Source of the DNA: SZUA-265 sp965651905
GTDB taxonomy: Bacteria; Myxococcota_A; Polyangia; Polyangiales; Polyangiaceae
NCBI GenBank assembly: GCA_965651905.1
Contig: CBFGUG010000004.1
Coordinates: 116,538 to 180,537, forward strand
DNA length: 64,000 bases
Direction of reading: 5' to 3'
Shown: piece after piece, positions 20,027 through 28,178 of the stretch
How positions within the stretch are numbered: the first letter of the stretch is position 1
How the letters are laid out: each line of letters begins with the position of its first letter
Notes under the pieces: generated by a model
Databases searched by the model: none
What the model was told of the DNA's origin: nothing
What the model saw: only the letters and a program-made list of their open reading frames with translations
Program-made: the position numbers and the translations under genes

Positions 20027-21709
20027 ATGAAGCGAAGAAGGTCGACCAGTCGCCGAACGAAGTTCGTGTTCGTCACGGGTGGTGTGGTGTCGTCGATTGG
20101 CAAGGGCCTGGCGTCCGCCTCGATCGGTGCGTTGATGGAAGCGCGTGGCCTCAAGGTCACGCACATGAAGCTCGACCCGTACATCAACGTCGATCCGGGG
20201 ACGATGTCCCCGTATCAGCACGGCGAGGTGTTCGTGACTGACGATGGCGCCGAGACGGATCTCGATCTCGGGCACTACGAGCGTTTCACGAGTGCGCGCC
20301 TCAAGCGTACGGCCAACATCACGACCGGGCGCATCTACCAGAGCGTGATCAACAAGGAACGTCGCGGCGAATACCTCGGCGCGACCGTGCAGGTCATTCC
20401 CCACATCACCGACGAAATCAAAGCGCGCACCCGCGAAGGGACTGAAGGTGTCGACGTGGCGATCGTCGAGGTCGGCGGAACCGTCGGCGACATCGAGTCG
20501 CTCCCGTTCTTGGAGGCGATCCGCCAGTTGAAGGTCGAGGCCGGGCCCGAGAACGCGCTCAGCGTCCACGTGACTTTGGTGCCGCACATCACGACGGCGG
20601 GTGAGCTGAAGACGAAACCCACTCAGCACTCCGTCAAAGACATGCGCGAGATCGGCATCCAGCCGGACATTCTGATCTGTCGTTGTGACCGCCCGATCAA
20701 CCAAGGGCTCAAGGAGAAGATCTCGCTGTTCTCCAACGTGCCAACGGATCGGGTCGTATCCGCCGTGGACGTGAGCTGCATTTACGAGCTGCCACTGGTG
20801 TTGCACGCCGAGGGCCTCGACGATCAGATTGCCGAGCAGCTCAACATTTGGTCGCGCGAACCCGATCTGAGGATGTGGCAACGCGTCGTGGATCGTTTCA
20901 AGAAGACGACCCAAGCCGTACGCATCGGCATCATCGGCAAGTACGTTCACCTGAAAGACACCTACAAGTCGCTGCACGAAGCCCTGGTACACGGCGGGCT
21001 AGAAAACGAAGTCGGTATCGAGTTCGAGTACATCGATTCCGAAGAGTTGGGACATGGTGTGCCTGAAGGCCAACTGGCTGGTTTGGACGCGATCTTGGTC
21101 CCTGGTGGCTTTGGTGATCGCGGCATCGAAGGCAAGATCAAGGCGATCCAGTTCGCCCGCGAAAACGGCGTTCCCTTCTTCGGCATTTGTTTGGGCATGC
21201 AGCTCGCGGTGATCGAGTACGCCCGCAACGTGTGTGGTTTGGAGGGAGCCAGCTCAACCGAGTTCGAGGACGGCGCCACCCACAAGGTGATCGACCTGAT
21301 GCCAGAGCAGCGCGGCCTGAAAGAGAAGGGCGGCACCATGCGTTTGGGGGAGTGGCCCTGTAAACTCAAGCCCAGCAGCTTGGCAGACAGAATCTACGGC
21401 AAGCCAGACATTGGTGAGCGCCATCGGCACCGCTTGGAAGTCAACAACGACTACCGCGAGCAGCTCGAGAACGCTGGTCTGACGATCAGCGGGACGAGCC
21501 CCGACGGGAGCTTGGTCGAGATTGTCGAACTTTCCGATCATCCCCACTTCATCGCGTGTCAGTTCCATCCCGAGTTCAAGAGTCGGCCCACTCAACCGCA
21601 TCCCTTGTTCACTCAGTTCGTTGCGGCAGCGCAGCGACGCCGCGACGAGCTCACCAAGTCCGTCAAGAACAAAGAGGGTGAGGCGAGCAACTCCCAAGTC
21701 GTTCACTGA
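20027..21709 (+). CDS. pyrG: CTP synthase
   Basis: Makes CTP from UTP, ATP and glutamine, the last step of pyrimidine nucleotide synthesis. The synthetase domain begins FVFVTGGVVSSIGKG with the ATP/Mg site; the stretch ETDLDLGHYERF is diagnostic. The C-terminal class I glutaminase domain has the nucleophile in GICLGMQLAV and the catalytic His-Glu pair in CQFHPEFKSRP. The length, about 560 residues, is normal. ATG 20027 is preferred over GTG 20018 because GGAG ends 8 bases before it. It is monocistronic, between two regions without related genes. Confidence 0.98.
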   Translation: MKRRRSTSRRTKFVFVTGGVVSSIGKGLASASIGALMEARGLKVTHMKLDPYINVDPGTMSPYQHGEVFVTDDGAETDLDLGHYERFTSARLKRTANITTGRIYQSVINKERRGEYLGATVQVIPHITDEIKARTREGTEGVDVAIVEVGGTVGDIESLPFLEAIRQLKVEAGPENALSVHVTLVPHITTAGELKTKPTQHSVKDMREIGIQPDILICRCDRPINQGLKEKISLFSNVPTDRVVSAVDVSCIYELPLVLHAEGLDDQIAEQLNIWSREPDLRMWQRVVDRFKKTTQAVRIGIIGKYVHLKDTYKSLHEALVHGGLENEVGIEFEYIDSEELGHGVPEGQLAGLDAILVPGGFGDRGIEGKIKAIQFARENGVPFFGICLGMQLAVIEYARNVCGLEGASSTEFEDGATHKVIDLMPEQRGLKEKGGTMRLGEWPCKLKPSSLADRIYGKPDIGERHRHRLEVNNDYREQLENAGLTISGTSPDGSLVEIVELSDHPHFIACQFHPEFKSRPTQPHPLFTQFVAAAQRRRDELTKSVKNKEGEASNSQVVH

Positions 21710-21719
21710 ACCTTGCGGG

Positions 21720-21736
21720 GCCACCTACGTGGCTTT
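21720..21736 (+). terminator. Weak terminator-like hairpin after pyrG
   Basis: The stem gccac / gtggc with a 4-base loop is followed by ttt, 11 bases after the pyrG stop. The stem is only five pairs, so this is a weak candidate. Confidence 0.35.
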
Positions 21737-21951
21737 ACGGTTCGCTGGCAATCTTGGTAGGGCAGGCGCGACGAACTTCGGGGCCGACGTGCTCACAGTA
21801 TTCGAGTGGTGACGCGCAGGGCAGCGGCGACGCTGCGTCTCGCCTGGCCGTCTCTCGGGGCGCTTCACACGACGAAATCAGGCAGCTGGCGACAGCCGCG
21901 AGACTTTTTAGAGCCCGTTGTTCGGGGCTGGCCGTGGTATCTGGTCTCGTC

Positions 21952-23217
21952 ATGATTCGGAGCTGGTTGTTGCTCTTCGGCTTGAGCTTGGCGGCATGCA
22001 CGCCGTCGACGCTGAGCCAGGTGGCCCTAGACGGGGAGTTACCCACGCTGCGCGAGGAAATTCAGAGCGCGCAGCAGGCAGGGAAGCTTTCGTCGAGTGA
22101 CGTCCGGGAACTGGCCGAAGCCGTGGCGGTACGCGAGATCACCTCGGCTGCGGGCGACGACGGGGTCGCGAGGATTCGCGACCTGCGCGCGTGCGCGTCT
22201 CGGCTCGACGGTGCCCTGTCTGACAGAGCTGAGCAAGAGGATGCAGTTGGCGCTGCCGCCATGTTGGCACTGCTGGACGCAGGTGAAGCAGACGCGGACG
22301 ACAACTTCGAGCGGTACATCAGCGCGAAAGATCCCAATTGGCACGCCGTGGGCGCGCGGTCGGCGGTTGGCAAGGAGCGCAGTGAGGCGCGACGTCGTGC
22401 GTTCTTGGATGGCGATCTCAGAGTGCGGCGCGCAGCGTTTCACGCAGCGCTCGAGGAACCCGTCGATTCGGACTTGCCGCTGGCTCTGGAAGCGGCGCGC
22501 TTGGATCCAGATCCGCTGGTGCGTAGTTTGGGCGTGCGGCTCGCGGGGTCGATTGGCGGACGCCCGGCGGTCCGTGCCCTGCGCGATTTGTGGGAGCGCG
22601 CGGAGACCGAAACTCGTCAGGCCATCGTCGATGCTTGGGCGGCTCCACGCAGCGTGACTCGCGGCGGACAAGAGCAGCTGCTGTGGGCCATGGAATCACA
22701 GAAGGGGTTGCCGTCGATCGTGGCTGCCGTTCGCCTCAGTTCGAAGACCAGCCCGTACCGTGAGGCAGCGCTCGCGACGCTGGCCAGGGCCATCAGCACG
22801 GGGCCCGTAGATGAACAGCGCTTGGCGGTATTGCTGGCGCCTCGAGATCCGAGCCTCGTCGCGCCGCTCGAGACGCTTTCCAAGAGTGAGGATGCTCACG
22901 CGGCAGTGTTGGCTAGTGCTGCGCTCGGCCGCAGCCCGAAGACCGCCGCCGCGGCCAAGACACGGCTGCGCGAGTTGGCTAGCCACCGACGCGTGCTCAT
23001 TTCTCGGCAAGCGCGTGCGGCGCTCGTCGTGATGGGAGATCGCGAGCTGGCGCCCAAGCTGGTGGCGGAGTTGAACAGCCAGTCACCTGAACGGCGTCGT
23101 CAAGCGGCGGTCGACTTGCTGCGTTTGGACCTCTACTCGGAAGCGGCCATCGTGCTTGCCGATCCAGTCGGCCGCGTGCGCACGCAGGTCGCTTGCAGCG
23201 TGCTCCAGCAGCGCTGA
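21952..23217 (+). CDS. HEAT-repeat lipoprotein
   Basis: A 421-residue lipoprotein of unknown function. The N-terminus MIRSWLLLFGLSLAAC is a lipoprotein signal with the acylated Cys at residue 16. The rest is Ala/Leu/Arg-rich helical sequence arranged as HEAT-like repeats (for example DPLVRSLGVRLAGSIGGRPA and SPERRRQAAVDLLRL). Such scaffolds bind partner proteins and have no catalytic site. The frame is open further upstream to 21754, but that part lacks a signal sequence, so ATG 21952 is preferred. Its neighbours, pyrG and nadC, give no functional hint; a second HEAT protein is encoded at 25058. Confidence 0.8.
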   Translation: MIRSWLLLFGLSLAACTPSTLSQVALDGELPTLREEIQSAQQAGKLSSSDVRELAEAVAVREITSAAGDDGVARIRDLRACASRLDGALSDRAEQEDAVGAAAMLALLDAGEADADDNFERYISAKDPNWHAVGARSAVGKERSEARRRAFLDGDLRVRRAAFHAALEEPVDSDLPLALEAARLDPDPLVRSLGVRLAGSIGGRPAVRALRDLWERAETETRQAIVDAWAAPRSVTRGGQEQLLWAMESQKGLPSIVAAVRLSSKTSPYREAALATLARAISTGPVDEQRLAVLLAPRDPSLVAPLETLSKSEDAHAAVLASAALGRSPKTAAAAKTRLRELASHRRVLISRQARAALVVMGDRELAPKLVAELNSQSPERRRQAAVDLLRLDLYSEAAIVLADPVGRVRTQVACSVLQQR

Positions 23218-23258
23218 GTGATCCCAGCCTGCCGAAACTCTTACGCGAACGCCGACGT

Positions 23259-24092
23259 TCAGCGTAACAGGAACGAGATGTCCGCCGCGGGCGCGGAGTG
23301 TGTGAGTGCGCCCACGCTGATCACGTCGACGCCAGCGTGAGCCAGTCGCGGGATGCGTTCGATGGTGATGCCGCCCGAAACTTCGAGGACCGCACGTCCG
23401 TTCGTCTGAGCGACGGCGCGCTCGACGTCTTCGTCGGAGAAATTGTCGAGCATGACGATGTCTGCTCCCGCGTCGAGGGCACGTTCGAGTTCGTGAAGAT
23501 CGACCACCTCTATCTCGATCTTACTCGTGTGCGGTGCGTAGCGACGAGCAGCCTCGATGGCTGCTTCGACACCGCCCGCGGCGCGAATGTGATTCTCCTT
23601 CAAGAGTACGGCGGCTCCTAGGTTATCACGGTGGTTGTGCCCACCCCCGATGCGTACGGCGTAACGCTGCAACAGCCGCAGGCCGGGCGTCGTCTTGCGG
23701 GTATCAGCGATGCGCGTTTTCGAGCCAGGTGGCAGCGCATCGACGTAACGTCGCGTGTGGGTGGCAACGCCCGTTGCGATCTGTGCCAGATTCAGCGCCG
23801 CTCGTTCCGCCGATAGCAGCGCACGCGCGTCTCCTGAAACCGTCCACAAAGTTTGGCCTGCGCTGACGCGCTGCCCTTCGTGGGTTACCTCCTCGAACTT
23901 CACGTTCGGCGCTAGGCAACGAAACACGGCGCCGAACAACGCTCCGCCGCAGCAGACGAGCTCCGACTTCGCGATGGCGTGCCCTTCGGCGTGCGCGTCG
24001 ATGGGAACGCTGGCTTCCGTGCTCAGATCTCCGCTCTGGAGATCTTCCTCCAGCGCGAGACGCGCGAGCCGTTCAATCGCTAGGTTGTTCAC
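23259..24092 (-). CDS. nadC: Nicotinate-nucleotide pyrophosphorylase (quinolinate phosphoribosyltransferase)
   Basis: Converts quinolinate and PRPP to nicotinate mononucleotide in NAD synthesis. The 277-residue protein shows the family order: N-terminal EEDLQSGDLSTEA, the core LNLAQIATGVATHTRRYVDA, the substrate site IADTRKTTPGLRLLQRYAVRIGGG broken here only for description, HRDNLG, LLKENHI and the barrel motifs EIEVVDLHELERAL, ADIVMLDNF and LEVSGGI. I use GTG 24092, since the frame upstream overlaps the CPBP protease gene and has no family similarity. It lies 35 bases downstream of that gene on the same strand, so the two may share a transcript. nadA and nadB are not in view. Confidence 0.96.
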   Translation of the reverse strand: MNNLAIERLARLALEEDLQSGDLSTEASVPIDAHAEGHAIAKSELVCCGGALFGAVFRCLAPNVKFEEVTHEGQRVSAGQTLWTVSGDARALLSAERAALNLAQIATGVATHTRRYVDALPPGSKTRIADTRKTTPGLRLLQRYAVRIGGGHNHRDNLGAAVLLKENHIRAAGGVEAAIEAARRYAPHTSKIEIEVVDLHELERALDAGADIVMLDNFSDEDVERAVAQTNGRAVLEVSGGITIERIPRLAHAGVDVISVGALTHSAPAADISFLLR

Positions 24093-24127
24093 CGTTTGTG
24101 CTCTTTGGATTGTTGGAGGGAGAACCG

Positions 24128-24817
24128 TCACTCGTAACCTTGCGCCAGGATCGACGCGAAGATGTTGCAGCAGGCGTGCACCAGCACGGCGGCGCCGATG
24201 CCCCCGGTTTTCACTCGCAGCCAGCCGAACAGCAAGGCCGGAAAGAACACCGCGAGACGTGTCACGAGTGGAGTCGCCAGCAAGTGGCCGAGCGCGAAGA
24301 TCGCACTCGCAACAACCAGTCCCCAACCAACTCGAGCGCCGAGCAGCTTCACCCGTGGTGTGCTGGCGTCGTCGATTGCCGATTGTAGATACCCTCGATA
24401 GAACATCTCTTCGGGCAGCGCGATCACCAACAGGTGGCCCAAGGCTTCGTCCCAGAAGCCGTCGCGGAGCTTCAGTGAAAATCCGGCGTCCACGCCGAAC
24501 CACAGCGTGTAACCCAACCAGAACGGCGGGAAGATCAGCGCACAGGTGGCCACGGTCCAGAGCAACGCCGAACCCGTGTCCCGCGCGATCCTGCGCACGC
24601 TGAGCGGCTCTGGAGAGAACAATCCGCCAAGTGCCAAACCCGAGTCTTGGATCGTTTTTGCGTCCTTGCGCAGCACCAACCAGTACGTGGCGCCAGCGAA
24701 CACCAGGGCGACCAAACTAGCGGCATGTTCAGCAGGGGATACATGGGATACGGCGGCAGCCAGGCACGTGACGACGAGGCCGAGGAGCAGCGCACGACGC
24801 AGGGGAGAGATGAACAT
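24128..24817 (-). CDS. CPBP family intramembrane metalloprotease
   Basis: A 229-residue polytopic membrane protein of the CPBP (CAAX protease and bacteriocin-processing) family. The catalytic motifs are visible: EEMFYRGYLQ (EExxxR), a His in FALGHLLATP and HACCN near the C-terminus, with about six hydrophobic spans. These are glutamate/histidine proteases acting inside the membrane. In myxobacteria some members (myxosortases) process MYXO-CTERM anchors; that is possible here but I see no such anchor in the window's proteins. It is transcribed just before nadC and divergently from the HEAT protein at 25058. Confidence 0.85.
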   Translation of the reverse strand: MFISPLRRALLLGLVVTCLAAAVSHVSPAEHAASLVALVFAGATYWLVLRKDAKTIQDSGLALGGLFSPEPLSVRRIARDTGSALLWTVATCALIFPPFWLGYTLWFGVDAGFSLKLRDGFWDEALGHLLVIALPEEMFYRGYLQSAIDDASTPRVKLLGARVGWGLVVASAIFALGHLLATPLVTRLAVFFPALLFGWLRVKTGGIGAAVLVHACCNIFASILAQGYE

Positions 24818-25057
24818 GCGCGGCTAGCTTGCCGAACCCACGCAAAGGACGCGAGTCGCGCCATTCACTCGCTGCGACGAGAGCACAGCGCGGCTATCAG
24901 GCGGCCGGCCGAGCAGCGCTTGATCGGTCGAGTGTGGAGCGGGCGGAAGATTGCGTTTGAGGCGTGGCTGTTACGCGCGGCTTCCCCTCAGAGCGGCGCT
25001 TTAGGATAAGGTCGCGGCCCGCTCGGTGCCTGTGCAACAGGCCTTTCGGAGGACTCA

Positions 25058-27559
25058 ATGTACGCAGATGATGGTGATTTCAAGAAGGGCAAGGCCAAGC
25101 CAATAGCGGCGTTGCTCGCGCTGGTGGCTGTTGCGGTAGCTGGCGTCGTTTTCGTGACGGTTGGTGCCGAAAAGGACGCTGAGGTCCTGTCTCCGGAAAA
25201 AGCCGCGCTGGAAAAAAAGCGCATCTTGGTGCTGCCCGAGCAAGAGCAGATCGCAGAGTTTCGAAAGTACGCCGCTAGTAACGCGAGTCCATTCTTGAAA
25301 GAAGAAGCGCTCAAGCGCTTGGCGTGGTCGGGTGACCCAGCAGGCGTCGACTTGGCGATCGCTGCGCTCCAAGATCCCGAGCAGAAGATACGTTCACAAG
25401 CCGCGCGAGCGCTTGCCGAGTATGGCTCTCCCGCCGCTGACAAGGCCAAGCCGGCGTTGCTTGCTGCCATCAAAGACGCGGGGCCCGAGTCGAAACCGCA
25501 GATCGCTTGGGCGCTCGCCGTGCTCGGCGAGTCGAGCGCGTTCGAGGACATCATGTCCGTTTATCGAGCAGGGCACCTGTCCACGGTGAAGAAGCTCAAC
25601 GGCGGAATGGCGTTCGACCCTCAGAAGCTCGTCAATCTCGTCAGCCTCGATCAGCTCGCGGCGATGCACAAAGACGAGAGCCCGGCGGTTCGTCAGATGG
25701 TCGCGACCGTGCTCAGTCGTGAAGCAGATCCCAAGTACACCGACGCGCTGATCGCCCTAGTACAAGACCAGGACAAGTCGGTGGCGCATCAGGCTGCACC
25801 CGGCCTGGGTCGGCTTGGTGACGATCGCGCTCGTCAGCCCTTGGTGGAGGCTCTGACCGGGCTGAAGGCGGAGGAGCGCAAGGCGTACTTGGAGGCGCTG
25901 CGCGATGGCATCGGAACTCGCGGTTTGGTGGTCGCGCTGGACACGGTGTCGACCGAAACCAAGACCCGCGAGTGGCACCAGACCGAACAGATCTTCACCA
26001 TGATCGACAAGCTCTCCGATCCCAAGGGCGGCGATGCACTAGTCGAGTACTTGGACAAGAACGCTCACCCGCATTGGCATTATCGTGTGGGGAAGGCACT
26101 GGCGTCGATCGGCGACGTCCGCGCGGTGGGCATCATCGCCAAGCGCATGCGCCAGGACGAGCAGAAGATCTACGGCGACGAGACGGATTACGAACAGTTG
26201 CTCAAGCGCAACAACAAGGAGCGCGTCGAAGGTGCACGCATGATCGCTGACTTGGCGATCCTGTACCCCGACAAGCACGAGTCGATCCGCGAACAGTCCG
26301 AAAAGGCGATCTGGCAGTGGATCACGTCACTGCCCATGCCCCACGCCAACGGCTTGCGCGCGCTCAGCGCGATGGGTTCGGAGATTCACCTGACGAAGCT
26401 GCGTGAGTGGGCGGATCCGAAGGCCGCACTGCCGCTCGAGGGGCAGCAGCCGCCGATGCCCGACGAATGGGTGATCGTACAAAGCGCACTTCGTTACATC
26501 GGTTGGATGAAGGACGAGAAGTCTTGGAGCGTGCTCGAAAAGCAGCTCACCCGTCGCGATCCCGACCTGGACGTGACCCAGGAGGCCCTGATGGGCGGCG
26601 GGCGTGCCATCCTCGGCATGTCGCTGCGCGCGCTGGGTGTGGGTGCTTCCGACGGGTTCAGTGAGTGGGGCGACAACCGCGCCTTCGAACCCCTCATGAA
26701 GTACGTCCTCGATCCGATGGAGCACGAAGAGGCGCGCATGCAGGCTTGCATGGCGCTGGCTTGGGTGGCCACGGACGAAGAGATGATCAAGGTGGCGGAG
26801 ACCATCGAAGAACACAGCGGCGACGATCCGAAGAAGCAGACCATCCGTTGGTGTCTCTTGGAGACGCTGGTGCAGCGTCCCGTCGCAGGCACGTCACCCG
26901 CGTTGCTTCCCATGTTGCGCCCCGAGTTCGAGCTCAAACTACGTCACCAGGTAGCACGAGCCATCGGCAAGGCGGGCTTGACGCCTGATGTCAGTGCCAA
27001 ATTGTTCGAGCTGCTCGAGAACGAGTCACTGCAGCTGGATGCCGGCTTGGCGCTCATGCTCGGCGGCACGGCGGACACCGCAGCGCGCGCTCTGGCGCGT
27101 TTGGCTGACGCTTCCCCCGAGGCACTGCTGGAGCTGCAGGAGATGTGGTACCGCTCGTTCGGCTACTGGTCGCACGACGACTTGGAGAAAGGCCACATCT
27201 TCCGCTTCGTCGACAACGCCGTTGCCATGGCGCGAGTCGAGATCCGTGAAGCGGGTCAAGACTGGGCGATCGAGCAGCTGCGTCGTCAGTTCGACAACCT
27301 GCACTTCGACAACGGGCCGCACTCGTTCACACGCGTCGTGCTGCGTAACCGACTGATCGACATGGCCAAGGGCGACGACGCAGCGAAGCGTGAAGGTGCG
27401 ATTCGCACGCTGCTGTTCATGCAGGAACAAGGTCCGCTGTTGGCGCTCAGTGACGAAGCGGGCGAAACGGGCAAGCTGGCAGGCGAGGCCTATCACGAGC
27501 TGCTTCACCCATTGGTGGCGCAGAACGTGAAAGACTTCCGCGAGGACGACAAGAACTGA
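25058..27559 (+). CDS. Membrane-anchored HEAT-repeat protein
   Basis: A large 833-residue scaffold protein. One membrane span near the N-terminus (about residues 17-37, IAALLALVAVAVAGVVFVTV) leaves the rest outside the cytoplasm. From about residue 65 it consists of HEAT/PBS-lyase-like helical repeats (for example DPEQKIRSQAARALAEYGSP and DKSVAHQAAPGLGRLGDDRA), with a longer Asp/Glu-rich middle. No catalytic motif is seen. A strong ribosome binding site (GGAGG, 7 bases before the ATG) fixes the start. Only 3 bases separate it from the next gene, so the two are surely cotranslated. Function unknown; protein-protein interaction is the safe inference. Confidence 0.85.
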   Translation: MYADDGDFKKGKAKPIAALLALVAVAVAGVVFVTVGAEKDAEVLSPEKAALEKKRILVLPEQEQIAEFRKYAASNASPFLKEEALKRLAWSGDPAGVDLAIAALQDPEQKIRSQAARALAEYGSPAADKAKPALLAAIKDAGPESKPQIAWALAVLGESSAFEDIMSVYRAGHLSTVKKLNGGMAFDPQKLVNLVSLDQLAAMHKDESPAVRQMVATVLSREADPKYTDALIALVQDQDKSVAHQAAPGLGRLGDDRARQPLVEALTGLKAEERKAYLEALRDGIGTRGLVVALDTVSTETKTREWHQTEQIFTMIDKLSDPKGGDALVEYLDKNAHPHWHYRVGKALASIGDVRAVGIIAKRMRQDEQKIYGDETDYEQLLKRNNKERVEGARMIADLAILYPDKHESIREQSEKAIWQWITSLPMPHANGLRALSAMGSEIHLTKLREWADPKAALPLEGQQPPMPDEWVIVQSALRYIGWMKDEKSWSVLEKQLTRRDPDLDVTQEALMGGGRAILGMSLRALGVGASDGFSEWGDNRAFEPLMKYVLDPMEHEEARMQACMALAWVATDEEMIKVAETIEEHSGDDPKKQTIRWCLLETLVQRPVAGTSPALLPMLRPEFELKLRHQVARAIGKAGLTPDVSAKLFELLENESLQLDAGLALMLGGTADTAARALARLADASPEALLELQEMWYRSFGYWSHDDLEKGHIFRFVDNAVAMARVEIREAGQDWAIEQLRRQFDNLHFDNGPHSFTRVVLRNRLIDMAKGDDAAKREGAIRTLLFMQEQGPLLALSDEAGETGKLAGEAYHELLHPLVAQNVKDFREDDKN

Positions 27560-27562
27560 GCC

Positions 27563-28129
27563 GTGCGCGCTAGGCTGCCCTCGCTGCTGGTGTTGGTTGG
27601 CCTGGCGCTTTCGTGCGCCTCGCCAAGCGCGCCCAAGCGAAGTGCGGACGACATGGGCAAGGACACCGCGCAGCTCGGCTGCGTGGCGGCCGGGCCCGAG
27701 ATCTGCTTCAACGCACGTGACGACAACTGCAACGGGCCGATCGACGAGGGCTGCGGTGTCGAGTCGGGGTTCGTGCAGTTCATCGTCGCGTGGGATCAGC
27801 GCGAAGCGGACGTCGATCTGCTCGTGACTGACCCACAGGGGGCGCCCGCCACCGTGGGACGAGAACTACCGAGCGGGTTGACCAAGGACCGGGACTGTCC
27901 GGGTGACGAGGGGGCGTGCGGCAAGAACAATCTCGAGAATGTGTTCTCCCTCGCGGGGGACGGCTCGGCGCGGGGCAAATATGTCGTGAAAGTGCGGCTC
28001 GAGCGCTGGGAGGGACTGGAAGAGCCCGTGCGCATCAACTTGGGAGCACGCCTCGGACCCAAGACTTTTGCCACGGAGTTCGAGCTTCTGACGGAGAAGC
28101 AAGAGCGTCGTTTCGAACTCACGCTGTGA
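27563..28129 (+). CDS. Lipoprotein with MopE-like metal-binding motif
   Basis: A 188-residue lipoprotein: the signal LLVLVGLALSCAS places the acylated Cys near residue 19. The stretch CFNARDDNCNGPIDEGCG is the Asp/Asn-rich two-cysteine motif common in secreted myxobacterial proteins (MopE-like, calcium-binding by analogy). It is followed by a beta-rich domain containing FIVAWDQREADVDLLVTDP, which resembles predicted adhesion or sandwich domains. The GTG start lies 3 bases after the stop of the HEAT gene. The pair may act together at the cell surface. I cannot assign a specific function. Confidence 0.78.
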   Translation: MRARLPSLLVLVGLALSCASPSAPKRSADDMGKDTAQLGCVAAGPEICFNARDDNCNGPIDEGCGVESGFVQFIVAWDQREADVDLLVTDPQGAPATVGRELPSGLTKDRDCPGDEGACGKNNLENVFSLAGDGSARGKYVVKVRLERWEGLEEPVRINLGARLGPKTFATEFELLTEKQERRFELTL

Positions 28130-28178
28130 GTGTGGCCGCAAAAATGACGCTGCCGTGAAATGACGATATAACGGGGAC

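Noticed and set aside
24093..24503. N-terminal extension of nadC
   Set aside because: The extra 137 codons overlap the CPBP gene, have no NadC similarity, and GTG 24092 starts the family-typical protein.
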